64,000 nucleotides of DNA from Whitmania pigra (Eukaryota; Annelida; Clitellata; Hirudinida; Haemopidae), in NCBI GenBank assembly GCA_021613335.1, contig JAJTWR010000281.1, positions 266,001 to 330,000 of the forward strand, written 5' to 3'. The notes beneath the pieces are model-generated. The model was given only the letters and a program-made list of their open reading frames with translations, did no database searches and was not told the DNA's origin. Position numbers and translations under genes: made by a program. Below are positions 1 to 10,862 of the stretch, one piece after another; the stretch's first letter is position 1, and the number at the start of each line of letters is the position of its first letter.

Positions 1-3000
1 AAAATTCGAAAGATTATTTGCTTATTTTTCAACGTTCAACATTAACGTAAAATTTCAATGGGGATGATGACGACGATGATGATATTCCAGAACACCAAAC
101 TTACAATATAAAGGTAAATGTTTAAAACTTGCACAAACCTTTGTTCTATCAGTCTGGTTGTGCTATATGACGTTGAACCTAAATATTTTTATTTTTATTT
201 TTTAAAATATTTGTATGGTTAAAACTTTGTTTTGCAACAAGTAGGGAAGTTCTAAACATTTATTGCTAACGTTCCACTGTATAATAAAAGTTAAATTAAT
301 AATTTTTTATTAAGTCTAAATTATTTTAAAAAATATAAATGGATGTAAAAATTATAACTAATGCTGTAACCGTTCTGTATAAACTTTCGGTGAATTTATG
401 GTGAAAGTCAAACATCTTGAAATGACTGATTGTCATATAATTTGTTTAATTATTGTCATAATTTGATGTAATATTATTTTATAATATTTTTATAATGACA
501 TCCGCTGCCAGGTCCAAAGTCTGTTTTGTAAAACAAACATTCATTCATTACTTGAATTGAAGTAGTTTATTGACAGAACCAGGCTAACACTTGACTTTTT
601 TCGAACGTACAATCGGTATCACTCATGAACGAATTAACGACGATAATCAAGTATCACCGCGGTAAACTCGTATACCAACACAAAATGTCTTTAGTAGTTA
701 CATTACTAACATATCACTAGTTACATGACACTAATGATGTGTTAGTTATTTCTAATTTAGACATTCGTAATCAAACAATAATACTAGAAAACTGAAGCCA
801 ATAAATGTTATTGTAAAGAATTAAAAAAACAATTATTTCTCAATTTCTTCTAAAAAATAAATGGTACACGGAAAATTTAGAAAATATAAAAAAACTGGTG
901 GGGATTAAACTCCGACAGCTAAGCACAAATTTCCAGCACTAGGGTTGTGAAGGGGGTTAGGTTAAGGATGGGTACAATGGAGGCTACCTAGGGATGCAGT
1001 CAATGAATTTTTGCCCGTCAATTGGCTAACATTCGAAAAAATCGCAATTTTAGTTTCAACGATTTTTGACGCGAGAATATGCAATTAACTCGTTTAATTT
1101 AAACGCAATTTTAATTTTCGTAATTTGACTTCAGGCGATTGAATAGAAATGGCTGATAAGTTTACACAGTGTAGATATTTATTGATTGATACTTGTCGAA
1201 AAGATGTTATTTAAAATGTTCGAAACCATTTATTCAACTAAAGAAGATAATTAAAGCAGAAAATTGAGAAGACAAAGCTCTCACCTGCTCCACATCTCCT
1301 AGCCTCTGGAAACGAGCTAATGGCCGCATGGCTACATCTTATTCCTTGATGAAGAGATCTTACGTCGCAATTGAAATTCCAAAATAGTAATCTATTTTAA
1401 TTAATTAATTTATTTCCAATTAATCTCCACAAACAGAAGAACGTAGACTTAAACATAAATATTGCACAAAATGAGTCACAATTAGTCACAACCACTAAAG
1501 TTAATCAATGGCTTTTTTTATCAATTGAAAACGTGTGTGGACGACAAACTGAATCTCCACCTGAATATTTGACTAGGTCGTCAGTGCAATTGTTTTATCG
1601 ATTGACTTTGGATAGCAAAACAATGTTGCTCTAACATCTAAATAACATTATAAAAAAGAAAGTCGTTAAAAATAATTTTTCATTCACTTGCCGCCTTGGA
1701 TTCGAAAATCAGTCATCATTCGATAATGAAATATCGTCAAATACAGTCAAATCTTGATACTATGCGAGAATATATCTCGCTATTATACCACTTTTGCTCG
1801 GTCCCGACAAAATTCAATACAAAATAAATGTATTATACCACCCCCTACTCTCGCAATGACACTATTGTGTGACCGTTAAAAGGCACGAATCGTTAAAAAA
1901 ATCTATATTTCTGCTCAGTGTTCGATTATTTATAAATTAATTAAATTTTATTTTATTGATTATTGTTATTCTTTAGTTGGTTCGAGAGCCTTTCCATGTT
2001 TGATCAGGTCGTTCTTTTGTTATTGTAGTTGTCTTTTTTTTTTCAAATTCAACCCATAAATTCAGCTCTCTCATTGTAACAGTCGGAATGCCAGACTTAA
2101 ACCAAATCTGTAACACTTGCAGAAACTTGAGCAACTATTTCACGTGAGTTAGTATTCTTTGGAAGTTGTATTTGAACGAGGAAATAATGCTGCATTGTTT
2201 CCTTAACAGTTGGTAATTGGCGGAAAGTTAGCTAACATCCAATGCCTTAAAAGGGACAAGTCAGTTGTGCTCGAGTTACGGCCCTAGTTTGCAGCAGAGT
2301 TTGTAAAATTATTAATTTTTCTTCATTAGGACCTTATTTCAGTTGTTTCAATGTTTCAAAGTTTCAATGATTCATTCTGCTTAAAGAAACATAAAGATAT
2401 ATTTAAATATCATCAATCAAACACAGAAGAAAAATCAGAAACAATAATAACAATATGGCATTTCTTCCCCCCTTCAATGGGTTGGAATAGTGGTGGTGGC
2501 AATAGAAGACAAAAAATTATTTCGAAAAAACATATTTTCCTTACTAATATCATCCAGGAGCAATATTTTAACACTATCAAATATAAAATCTTTTTGACGT
2601 CCTACCCTATGAATACTGAATGCCACCATTTGATGGCTAATGGGTATTTTAATGAACAGTTTTCATTGGAACTTTGTAATTCTGACGAAGTTGGCCCTTA
2701 AATTCCAAATTAAAGTCATTTATTATTTTTATTTATTGTCAACAAATAGCTCAATAAATCATATTTTCTCTTTAGATCATCCTCTATCAAATCTAATTAA
2801 GCTCTAGTTACTCTGCTTAGAATTTTATGGAAATTTAAATCATTTATATTGCCTTGAATGGTTTAATTGCTCTCAAATTTGTGCCATTTTGATTTCTTAG
2901 GAAGATCATCCAAGCAAATCGATGACTTCGAACATTTTCCGAATTCAAGTCAATATATTTTTAATGAAATTACTAAATGGTATATATTATTTATTTTACT

Positions 3001-3015
3001 ATATTTATTTATTGT
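1..3015. other. Intergenic AT-rich sequence, no supported gene
   Basis: No domain, convincing exon or mobile element was found. The longest open frame (2351-2701 plus, 116 codons) starts with ATG but has AT-driven codon use and no recognisable motif. At this base composition an open frame of that length is expected about once per window by chance. The segment ends at the 3' end of the minus-strand TRIM-type gene. Confidence 0.6.
3003..3013 (-). terminator. Overlapping poly(A) signals of the TRIM-type gene
   Basis: On the minus strand two overlapping AATAAA hexamers (plus-strand TTTATT at 3004-3009 and 3008-3013) begin within a few bases of the TGA stop at 3016-3018. If used, the 3' UTR is only about 20-40 nt. 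Confidence 0.55.
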
Positions 3016-3050
3016 TCATAATATAGAACAATGTCTTGAATGATTATCAA

Positions 3051-3087
<37 letters not shown>

Positions 3088-5117
3088 TCTGCATCCGGAT
3101 GGTGCCTTGGAGCTATTAACATGACTCTGAAAAACGTTGGTCTCCTTTACGCGAGTTGGATTCCTGTGAACAATCGACCACTCCCAGTGCGAAATGTGCC
3201 AAAAAGATTTGTCTACTTTTGATTTCATCAAAAATATCGGTCCATTTGCTGATGACGTCATCATCACATCCCCGATCTCAAAAGAGACAACAGTGTTGGA
3301 GAAATGCATAACATATTGCCCTCTCTCGTTGAATACCTACAAATCACCGTTGTCACGATCAATTTCAAGCCTAAGTATCTTTTCGTTATAATATAATAAT
3401 CGATGTTGTAATTAGATTTATAATAATTCTTAATCATTAACTTAATAATTTACTAGCTATTGATTTAATAGAAAACAGTTACTCCACAATAGTTGAATTG
3501 GATTAAAATAAATGTATATAAATAAGTGATTTAAAATAGTCAAACCATATTATATATAGAAAGGCTAATATTATATTATAATAAATGCATAGTAATGTAA
3601 TACGTGAATCTCTTTGCTGTGTCTTTCCATGACGTAGAAGTTGTCGTTCGTGTCACATGACAGTTGATAGGGATGGAAGTTCTTTGATGGAAATGATGCG
3701 CTTGAAATTTCCATTTCAAAACTCACTTTCATGTCGTCCCCCATCGAAAAGACCTGACAACTCATTAAATTATTTATTTAAAAACGTTTATCCGAACGCA
3801 TCTCTATAATGATTGAATTAAATAATGTCAGGTTAATTATTTAAATTTATTAGAACAAATGTCACGTGTGATTTATTTACTTTAATCTTTTTATCTCCAG
3901 CATTGACGACCGCAAACGATAAATTTCTGAACCTTTCTGCCAAGCACCTTGGTTCATTCAGCTTCATTTTGTTTCTCGTCTTCGACCCACCGAAGCTTCT
4001 CACGTGGTCGAATTTGGAGTCAAAAATATGAATGCAATGAAGACCCACGTCGGAAATCAGCAACAAACCATTCCTTAGGACGAGAATATTTCTTGGTCTT
4101 ACAGTAGAAGCGGCAATATTACACGGGGGTAGGTTTAGTTGCTCGCTCAGGTTTTGGTCGAGTTTTAAAATGCACTCCCCAACTACCTGATGTTCGACAC
4201 TTTGTATCAAAGCTATTTGAATGCGGGAATTTATGTAATCGTCTGAACATCTATGCTGTATGGTGTACACAACATGGCCATTGCTGTTGAATGCCATGGC
4301 CCAAATTGAAATGTTGCTGCAGGGAGACATTCTGCCATAATTGCAACTTTGAAAATTTAATAAATTGAACATTTTTGTAATTTCACGTTTCTTCGTAAAC
4401 ATTCTTATTTGCCCACGTCGGTTACCAAGGGTAACTTCATTTTTTGGTCCAATCGCCAACATTGTTGGTTCAAAGGAATCGTTGTCATCGATTCGAAAGC
4501 CGGAGATATCAGCGGATGGGTTTCCATTGTAATTTTTCTGATTTACAGCCAGTGATTCTTTGAGGGATTCAAAAACTAATTTTCTGAGCTCGTCCACAGA
4601 GGCAATGGAATGGTCCGAACGATCATGCTGTTTCTTACAATTTCTACAATAGAGACTCTGGCAACGAAAACAACATCCCACTATTCGGTACTCGGGCGTT
4701 ACAGTGTTTCTCTTCTGTTTTGATGGAGAATTCTTTCCGCAGCATTTCTGACAAGTCAGAAGAGATCGAAAGAACACAAATTCAACTAGCGATTCGACGA
4801 GAGTATTTGGCTTAAAGCTCCTAATACCGACATCAGGATTGAATTCGCACAACTGTTTTGCAATGAGATACCATTGAAATTAAATTATCAAAATAAGTGG
4901 GATTTCTATCAATAGAGAAAAACTATTAATCGAACAATTGAAACAGTACCTGTTGACATGTAGGACAGAACAAGCATTTCGAATTTTCTGTAGATATGGT
5001 AAAAGATTTTTTTGCTATAATCCAATGCAGACATTCTGAACAAAAGTAATGACCACATGGAAGAATTCTCGGATAGTCATAAGGAAGGTTACAATTTTTA
5101 CAAACGATGTACTCCAT
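3016..5117 (-). CDS. RING / B-box / NHL-repeat protein (TRIM-type E3 ubiquitin ligase), 4 exons
   Basis: Exons, in minus-strand order, are 5117-4950, 4852-3881, 3753-3604 and 3336-3016. All junctions are GT-AG and phase 0, giving 536 residues. Exon 1 encodes a C3HC4 RING: C6-x2-C9, C21-x-H23, C26-x2-C29 and C51-x2-C54, with a long loop before the last pair. Exon 2 starts with the linker typical after a TRIM RING (FKPNTLVESLVEF) and then a B-box-like Cys/His cluster (CQKC, CFRC, CRNC, then spaced His). The rest reads as NHL beta-propeller blades, for example ILVLRNGLLLISDVGLHCIH, DKKIKVFS split across exons 2 and 3, and KEIHVFNERGQYVMHF split across exons 3 and 4. No clear coiled coil was seen. 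The family acts as cytoplasmic E3 ligases or RNA/protein adaptors. The specific orthologue (TRIM2/3/32/71-like) is not resolved. The C-terminus includes 12 Asn from an AAT microsatellite. AATAAA signals lie immediately after the stop codon. Confidence 0.85.
3051..3088. repeat. (ATT/AAT)n microsatellite inside coding exon 4
   Basis: A run of about 12 ATT units on plus reads as AAT codons on minus. It encodes poly-Asn near the C-terminus of the TRIM-type protein, followed by a short tail and the stop codon. Confidence 0.85.
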
Positions 5118-6052
5118 AGCCTTTAGGACTCTAATCGCTTGCTAGTGAAATCTCTCGAAACTTAACATTACTCTCTAACATTCGGTAGCGATGCTTGAAA
5201 TATTTAGAACATGTCAAAACATGTAAGGGCGTGTAAACACATAAAAGAGTTATTAAAATTTATTAAAGCACTCCCAACGGCTTTCTCAGCGGTAATGGCG
5301 TTTTCATGCTAACTCGAAAAGTCAAATACCTCAGCAAAATGTTTGATAAAAATGTGGAAATCTAGCCAACATGCTCCCTTACGTCAGATTTAAGTTCATA
5401 TCAATTCCAGAATCTTACAAAATGTAATTATGTAATGTAAATGTAAAATGTTTATATAATTATGTAATTAATTATAAAATTATGCTACTTGTCGTAGACC
5501 CACTCGAATGAGTCATCCATAATAGACGTCTGCAAGTGGAGAGGGGAGGAAAGTCCAAATCATCTCAGTTGTGCAAAGGATTGTAATAAAATAAATAAGG
5601 AGATGGGAGGGCCCTTCAACAGGAGAATAATCCGGACAGGGAACTGCTTTTGAGGGACTCGCATATTAAAAACATTAAGTAATTTTTTAACTTTATTTCA
5701 CTTTCTCAAACCCCTCAATAATCAAACGCAATTAAATTCATCCAAACAACTTTAAAGGCATTAATTTAAAATAATAAATAATTTTATAATGTCTCTCAAA
5801 AGCCATGTACATAAACAGCTTAATGCAAATATTTTATTTCAAAAACTAAAAAACCACCAAGCTTGCAGGTTGAGTATTAACAACACTTATAAATGTGATC
5901 ACGACTCAAAAAATATCACCTTCCTAATCATATAGTCATGAAACGGACATCAATAAACTAGTAACAAACCAATCAAAAAATATTATTCTACAACAATGTT
6001 CAAATAGAAACTGTTAAACCCCTCTCAATATAATCATAATGGATCAAAAATG
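5118..6052. other. Intergenic spacer between TRIM-type and ankyrin genes
   Basis: About 0.9 kb between two genes on the same strand. It should contain the promoter and 5' UTR of the TRIM-type gene (above 5117) and the 3' UTR of the ankyrin gene. A minus-strand AATAAA (plus TTTATT at 5833-5838) is a candidate poly(A) signal for the latter. Nothing else was recognised. Confidence 0.5.
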
Positions 6053-7336
6053 TCAGCAATCGAGCCTCACATCATCAAAGTTAACGAATTTCTTCAATTT
6101 CAATGGAAGTGGCAACTTGCTTATGGCTTCCCAATGAGTATTTTCCGAACAGCTAGTAAGAACCTTTCTGAAAATAACCATCCTAGAAATATCCATTAGT
6201 CTCAGTTGTTTGGCCGACATGCTAAGATTCAAATCAAGGCAGTTTTGGACTTCTTCGATGTGCGACCCTTGTGCATCGATAGCCCACCTTTTAACCCTAT
6301 CGATCTGCAAAGGGTTGGCGCCGGAGATAGCCACCCCCAGAGAAATGTTCCGATGAACCGAGAGTACATTTCTGATGTTGGTCTTCGCACCACATAAGAA
6401 CAAATATTCTGTCACTTTACAGCATCCACTTTCCATGGCTGCTTGCATTAACTCGTCAAAAAAAAATTCAAAAGATGTCATTTTTACATGCATTCCCAAC
6501 AAAAATAATTTCAGGCAATCTTTGTGTGGATGCATAAAAAACTTCAGCAGGTCATGCTTGAAGGAGTTTTCTGAAGGATAGAACCAATTAAGAATGGTTC
6601 GAAAGACCTCCTGCTGACCCTTGAAGCAAGCGTAAGCTAATGGAGAATAACCTGCAATGTCTGCTCTTGCCAGGTCATGTCCATTTTTGATCAAATACCC
6701 CACCACTTCAGCACTGCCATTGCCACAAGCCAGATGAAGAGGAGTCTGACCAACAGAATTAGGACCATAACTTATCCCATGATCTAACAACCACTTGGTT
6801 TCTTCGACTTTGTTGTGAGCTGCAGCATAATGGAGGAGACTGCCCTTGATGGCATGGTCTGGACAGTTTATGTTGGCTCCTCTCCCCAAAAGCTGCTCTG
6901 CCAACTCTAAAAAGCCCAGCTTCACAGCAGAACAAAGCGGAGTCTCTTCTCTACTGATACAAAATGTCTCCACCTTACAGTTTCTATTCATGAAAAGAGG
7001 GATCAGCCCAAGCAACCTTCCATTTATGGCCTCTGCCAAGGGAAGCCTATAAATTCCAAGGCTATCATATCTACCGACATCCACATCAATCCCTTTCTCA
7101 ATAAGTACTTCGGCAATCTTAACCAAGTTCGATGATATCGCCAATTGAAGCGATGTCGAACGTCTAGATATTTTCAAATATTTCCTTGATAAACCTCCTA
7201 TTTCTTCCGCGTCTATGTTTTTAAGGTGTGTTGATAATGTTTCATCCACAAGTAAATTTAATGAAGTATTTCCTCCGTTGCCTAAGCAATTAAAACAGTC
7301 CTCAAGTGAAATGCATCGGTGGTCAGCAGCACACAT
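6053..7336 (-). CDS. Ankyrin-repeat protein with C-terminal SOCS-box-like motif (ASB-type)
   Basis: A single open exon of 427 codons plus stop. I place the start at the ATG at 7336; the frame can be opened two codons earlier only at a TTG. Ankyrin repeats occupy about residues 60-255, with clear TPLHLACGNGSAEVVGYLI, TPLCSAVKLGFLELAEQLL and SLLHYAAAHNKVEETKWLL consensus stretches. The last 50 residues (about 377-420) have the pattern of a SOCS box: a first helix like LMDISRMVIFRKVL (usual L-x-x-LCR-x-x-IR), then a Cul5-box-like LPLPLKLKKF. In the ASB family this box binds Elongin B/C and Cullin-5, making the protein a ubiquitin-ligase substrate receptor with ankyrin repeats as the binding surface. 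The ankyrin call is firm. The SOCS-box call rests on pattern only, and the canonical LCR cysteine is replaced (ISR). The absence of introns contrasts with the neighbouring TRIM-type gene. Confidence 0.82.
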   Translation of the reverse strand: MCAADHRCISLEDCFNCLGNGGNTSLNLLVDETLSTHLKNIDAEEIGGLSRKYLKISRRSTSLQLAISSNLVKIAEVLIEKGIDVDVGRYDSLGIYRLPLAEAINGRLLGLIPLFMNRNCKVETFCISREETPLCSAVKLGFLELAEQLLGRGANINCPDHAIKGSLLHYAAAHNKVEETKWLLDHGISYGPNSVGQTPLHLACGNGSAEVVGYLIKNGHDLARADIAGYSPLAYACFKGQQEVFRTILNWFYPSENSFKHDLLKFFMHPHKDCLKLFLLGMHVKMTSFEFFFDELMQAAMESGCCKVTEYLFLCGAKTNIRNVLSVHRNISLGVAISGANPLQIDRVKRWAIDAQGSHIEEVQNCLDLNLSMSAKQLRLMDISRMVIFRKVLTSCSENTHWEAISKLPLPLKLKKFVNFDDVRLDC

Positions 7337-8737
7337 CGTCAACCTTGCATCAAAACAAAGAAATATTTCGGCTTAAGTAGCAATGATATTATGACTTATT
7401 AATTGACGAAACATTCCTAATAAATATATACTAATTTATAATAATTTATGTAATTTAATTACAATGAAAATAGCAAATCGATGTTTCTCATATCAATTTT
7501 ATACATCACCCTATTTGACGCATAATTTATTTATATATATATTTACGTTTGTTTCTTAAATAAACAAATATATGATAAATCAATGCACTGTTGAATTCAA
7601 TTGATAACATATTTTTGAGTGTAGCTGCTAACTATTTTATCGCTTATTTTAATTGTCTTTGTTAAGATGAAGCGGTTTCTTTGTAGAGTTTTCCTTAAAT
7701 TTTTCCCCTGACAAACAAAGAGATTGTTCTTAACTTCTGTCCCCAAAGACCAAACCACGGTTTCTACGAATTTCGAATTAAAGTTTAGGAAGGCGCCCGT
7801 AAATGAACATTGTTTATCAGAACGACTGACGAACTGACGCCATATTCGTCAAAAAAAGTTTTTGGCCGCATATTTTTATTTCCCATGAGGGTGTTTGTCA
7901 CATTTGACATTCAAAGGATTTCTGATGTAGAAGTATTTTATTTTGATTGATTATCTTTACCCAGACATTTCAGAACAGTTCCATTTAAGAGAGCCGGGGA
8001 GGGCCATGATCTTCCATGATTTTTAAAATCTTAGAAAAAATAAATTAAAAATAAGTTGTATTCTATTATAACAATTTACGATTCCTGACGAAAATTTTAT
8101 AAGAGGCGTTCGCTAAATCCAGTGTATGGTCCCACGCAAAAGAGTTCTTGATTTGCCACTATGATATAGTATTCATCCTTTGGAACATTAGAAATTGTTA
8201 TATTGCAAAATAAAATTTTTTGAGGATTGGCTCATAAGCAAAAATATTAGCAGAAATTATTATTTGATAAATGAAATGAACATGCAGTTTGATTTCTGAG
8301 AAATTGAAAACGATATAGCTTTTTGATAACTTTTGTTCAATTACGGAAAGATTATTTTTGCCAGTTTTATTGCAGACATTTGTTTTACTAATACTACTTG
8401 TACTTACTTTTAGATGTTCGACATTAGGATGTCTCGCATGTCTAGATTCATGTAATTTGGTTTATTTGCGACTTTCATAAAGCTGTTTTGATACTAGTTT
8501 TAATACGTAAGCAAGCTTTTGTTAGTTTTATAAATAACAATAACTTCACATTTGCTATTATCGTTTTGATGACTTTGATTGCATCTTCTGCGAAATCTCG
8601 TTTCTGTGATATCTTTTTTATATGTGATAATAATGTTTTAAATTGTTTATAAATGTTAAATAAAAGACTACGAGCTTTCGGATCTTAATTGTAAACAAAA
8701 TATTAATAATAAAATATTTGTTGTCACATCAACTAGA
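7337..8737. other. Intergenic AT-rich sequence
   Basis: About 1.4 kb upstream of the ankyrin gene, presumably holding its promoter. No exon, repeat array or transposon termini were recognised. Confidence 0.4.
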
Positions 8738-8986
8738 TTAAACTCCTAACTTAATAATAATAGTAAATGAAAGTAATAAATGGAATGTAATCTCTTTAAC
8801 CAGAAGAAACTGAAGAGTGCATTTGCAGCACCCGATGATGCGGTGTTCAGTGACGCCATGATCGATAGAAAGAACTGTAAACAAACCAGCGGGCTCACAT
8901 GTACTTCCACGATGCCAAGGAAATGCTTCCAAGTTATCCATGTTAATTAAAGTGACCAAAAATTGAATAAAAATTATCTGCAGCAT
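8738..8986 (-). CDS. Possible small secreted cysteine-containing peptide (82 aa)
   Basis: A complete ATG-to-stop frame of 82 codons. The first 20 residues form a hydrophobic, signal-peptide-like segment (IIFIQFLVTLI core). Next comes a short segment with a Cys (STCEPAG) and a CCKC motif, then a hydrophobic tail (LLLSFTIIIKLGV). The tail may be read-through into an intron, since a possible donor (CTG|GTTAAA) follows the CCKC motif. If so, this is the first exon of a longer secreted protein. No family was recognised and a frame of this length can occur by chance here. Confidence 0.25.
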   Translation of the reverse strand: MLQIIFIQFLVTLINMDNLEAFPWHRGSTCEPAGLFTVLSIDHGVTEHRIIGCCKCTLQFLLVKEITFHLLLSFTIIIKLGV

Positions 8987-9163
8987 TGTTCTTGTCTTCT
9001 TTAATTGACGGATTTCTTCTCGTGCTAAAAAGGGTTTGATGCTCTTTGGAATTTCGAAATTTTCATATCAACGCTAACATTTTAAAATTTGTTTATTTCT
9101 CAAGACATTCCTGCGCATTTGTTAATTTGTTACTGTTGAAATTAGACCATCTTCTGTCTTCAA

Positions 9164-9718
9164 ATGCTGACCAATTTTGAGACAAGAGCAGACATAAAAT
9201 ACAAGAAAAAACTTCAGAGAACATTAAGTGGGGATTTTCACAAACATGTGCGAATTAAACACTGCGGATCTAATCCCGAAGACAAATTGCACAAACATCC
9301 TTTTTGCGATCACATCCCTCAGAAGTCGATTTATTCCACTGTCAAAGACGGAGGAGGACCTGCCCAGAGACACTGCACATGTTGCTCGAATGGCAGTCCT
9401 CTCGTGGCCATGCCTGCTTCCAGAAGAGTGGCCCATCTGAGAGAACAGTATGGCAAGGCGAAAGCGGTTACTCTGTCCAGTTTCGAACACATCACCTTCG
9501 AACACTCGAGACACGAACGCCCGGATCAGAGTCCACTGAAGGAGGGAAATTCGTGTTTGACTAAGCAGACAGCTTCGACGAAAAGAGACCAATTCAAGAG
9601 ACGTAAAGCCATGACTATTGGCGATCCTGATCATGAATATTTGATGAGAAGTTCGGACAAACTGACAGCTATTCCGTCAAAAAAGAAGGTTCTGGCCAAG
9701 AGGTTGGTCAGAGATTAA
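9164..9718 (+). CDS. Uncharacterised basic protein, 184 aa
   Basis: ATG-to-TAA frame with an in-frame TAG 21 nt upstream of the ATG. Its GC content is clearly above its surroundings and composition is protein-like. A frame this long without low complexity is very unlikely by chance at this base composition. It is rich in Lys/Arg/His (KYKKKLQRTL, RDQFKRRKAM, PSKKKVLAKRLVRD), with a CTCC motif near residue 73 and several scattered Cys and His. No domain was recognised. The basic, low-hydrophobicity sequence suggests a soluble, possibly nuclear or nucleic-acid-binding protein; that is inference. It could also be the 3'-terminal exon of a longer gene, because ATTAG at 9138-9142 could act as a weak acceptor. 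An antisense 136-codon frame (9224-9634) is taken as a shadow. Confidence 0.55.
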   Translation: MLTNFETRADIKYKKKLQRTLSGDFHKHVRIKHCGSNPEDKLHKHPFCDHIPQKSIYSTVKDGGGPAQRHCTCCSNGSPLVAMPASRRVAHLREQYGKAKAVTLSSFEHITFEHSRHERPDQSPLKEGNSCLTKQTASTKRDQFKRRKAMTIGDPDHEYLMRSSDKLTAIPSKKKVLAKRLVRD

Positions 9719-10862
9719 TATTCGATCACAGAATTAATTGATTATGAATAATTTAAGGTTGGCCTATTTTGAAATTTGGTTTAAAATTTACTTACGTGGC
9801 CACTAATTGGTAGGTACTCAGATACAATTGCCAACTAAAGCACACGCTCAGACTTCTGACAAAATGGTCCGATGAATTTGGAAGCATGTTTAGAGATAAA
9901 TACATTTAATTATTCCAGATATTATGCATGTACAATATTACAGTATCCTCTTAACGAATTGTAATTAAGAATTGGTTTACAAACTTGGACGACTAATATT
10001 TACAAAATTAAAAATAGTTCCCTAATTAGGGGGCAATTATTGAACACCGACAAAAATTATATTTCCGATCGCAACCTTTAGTTAAGGCCTGCTTTGATTT
10101 TTTTTATTATTATAATGATAAACATCATGTTGAGTCATTGCTACAATGTTTTAATTATTTACTAAATATAATCATTTACACACCACAAAAAAACCACTAA
10201 TTCACCCACTAATGGATTAGATGGATTCTGAAATGAAATGCTTATTACTACAAATCAACAAATTGAGTCAAAATGGATAGATTTCTAATTGAAATTCATG
10301 TATTCAATTTCAAAGCAAAGAGAAATGCTTCGCTAACGAAGCAAATTTTGGAGACTTAAAATCTCCGCCCTGAAGTCAAGACATGCTAATTTAAGAATGC
10401 AAGTGGAAATGAGATGAACCATTGCAAGAAAGTACCCGCACATGTGGATTCATTTCAAAATCACCAACGTTCACGTTTGTAATAATCATTACAAAGATTC
10501 ATGTGTTCCGGTTAAGGAGGGTTTTAGTGGGTCTAAAACTTTTTAAGCAGGAAATGTCTCCGTCTCCATGGTAACAATAAATCATTTCCTGAGATTCAAA
10601 GCTTTCCTTCCTTCTTATCTCCTCTAGAGGCCGAGACATTGTTGAATTGTTGAATAATCGCATTTTTATCTGTCTCATAAGCATCATGTTTGCGAAAATA
10701 TCTCATATTTGCGAAATAACTCAGATTAACAGAGAATACGATTTTTATTTTCAGGGAATAACATTTACACTAAAATAGAAAAACATCTGTCTACCCACGT
10801 TCGTGAGTTCGTGCTAAAGTTTAAGTCTTGGGGAGATGTTTGCAGACCACGATTGATGTACG
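9719..10862. other. Intergenic AT-rich sequence with no supported gene
   Basis: It contains only short frames. A 62-codon minus frame (10687-10499) has plausible composition but no splice or motif support. The right edge is the 8-bp target duplication of the hAT element (GATGTACG, 10855-10862). Confidence 0.4.

Noticed and set aside
2351..2701. 116-codon plus frame
   Set aside because: It is AT-driven in codon use with no motif, and about one frame of this length is expected by chance in a window of this composition.
9224..9634. 136-codon minus frame
   Set aside because: Antisense shadow of the longer plus-strand 184-codon frame, which has a complete ATG-to-stop structure.
10499..10687. 62-codon minus frame with protein-like sequence
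   Set aside because: No splice partners or domain, and the length is within chance expectation.
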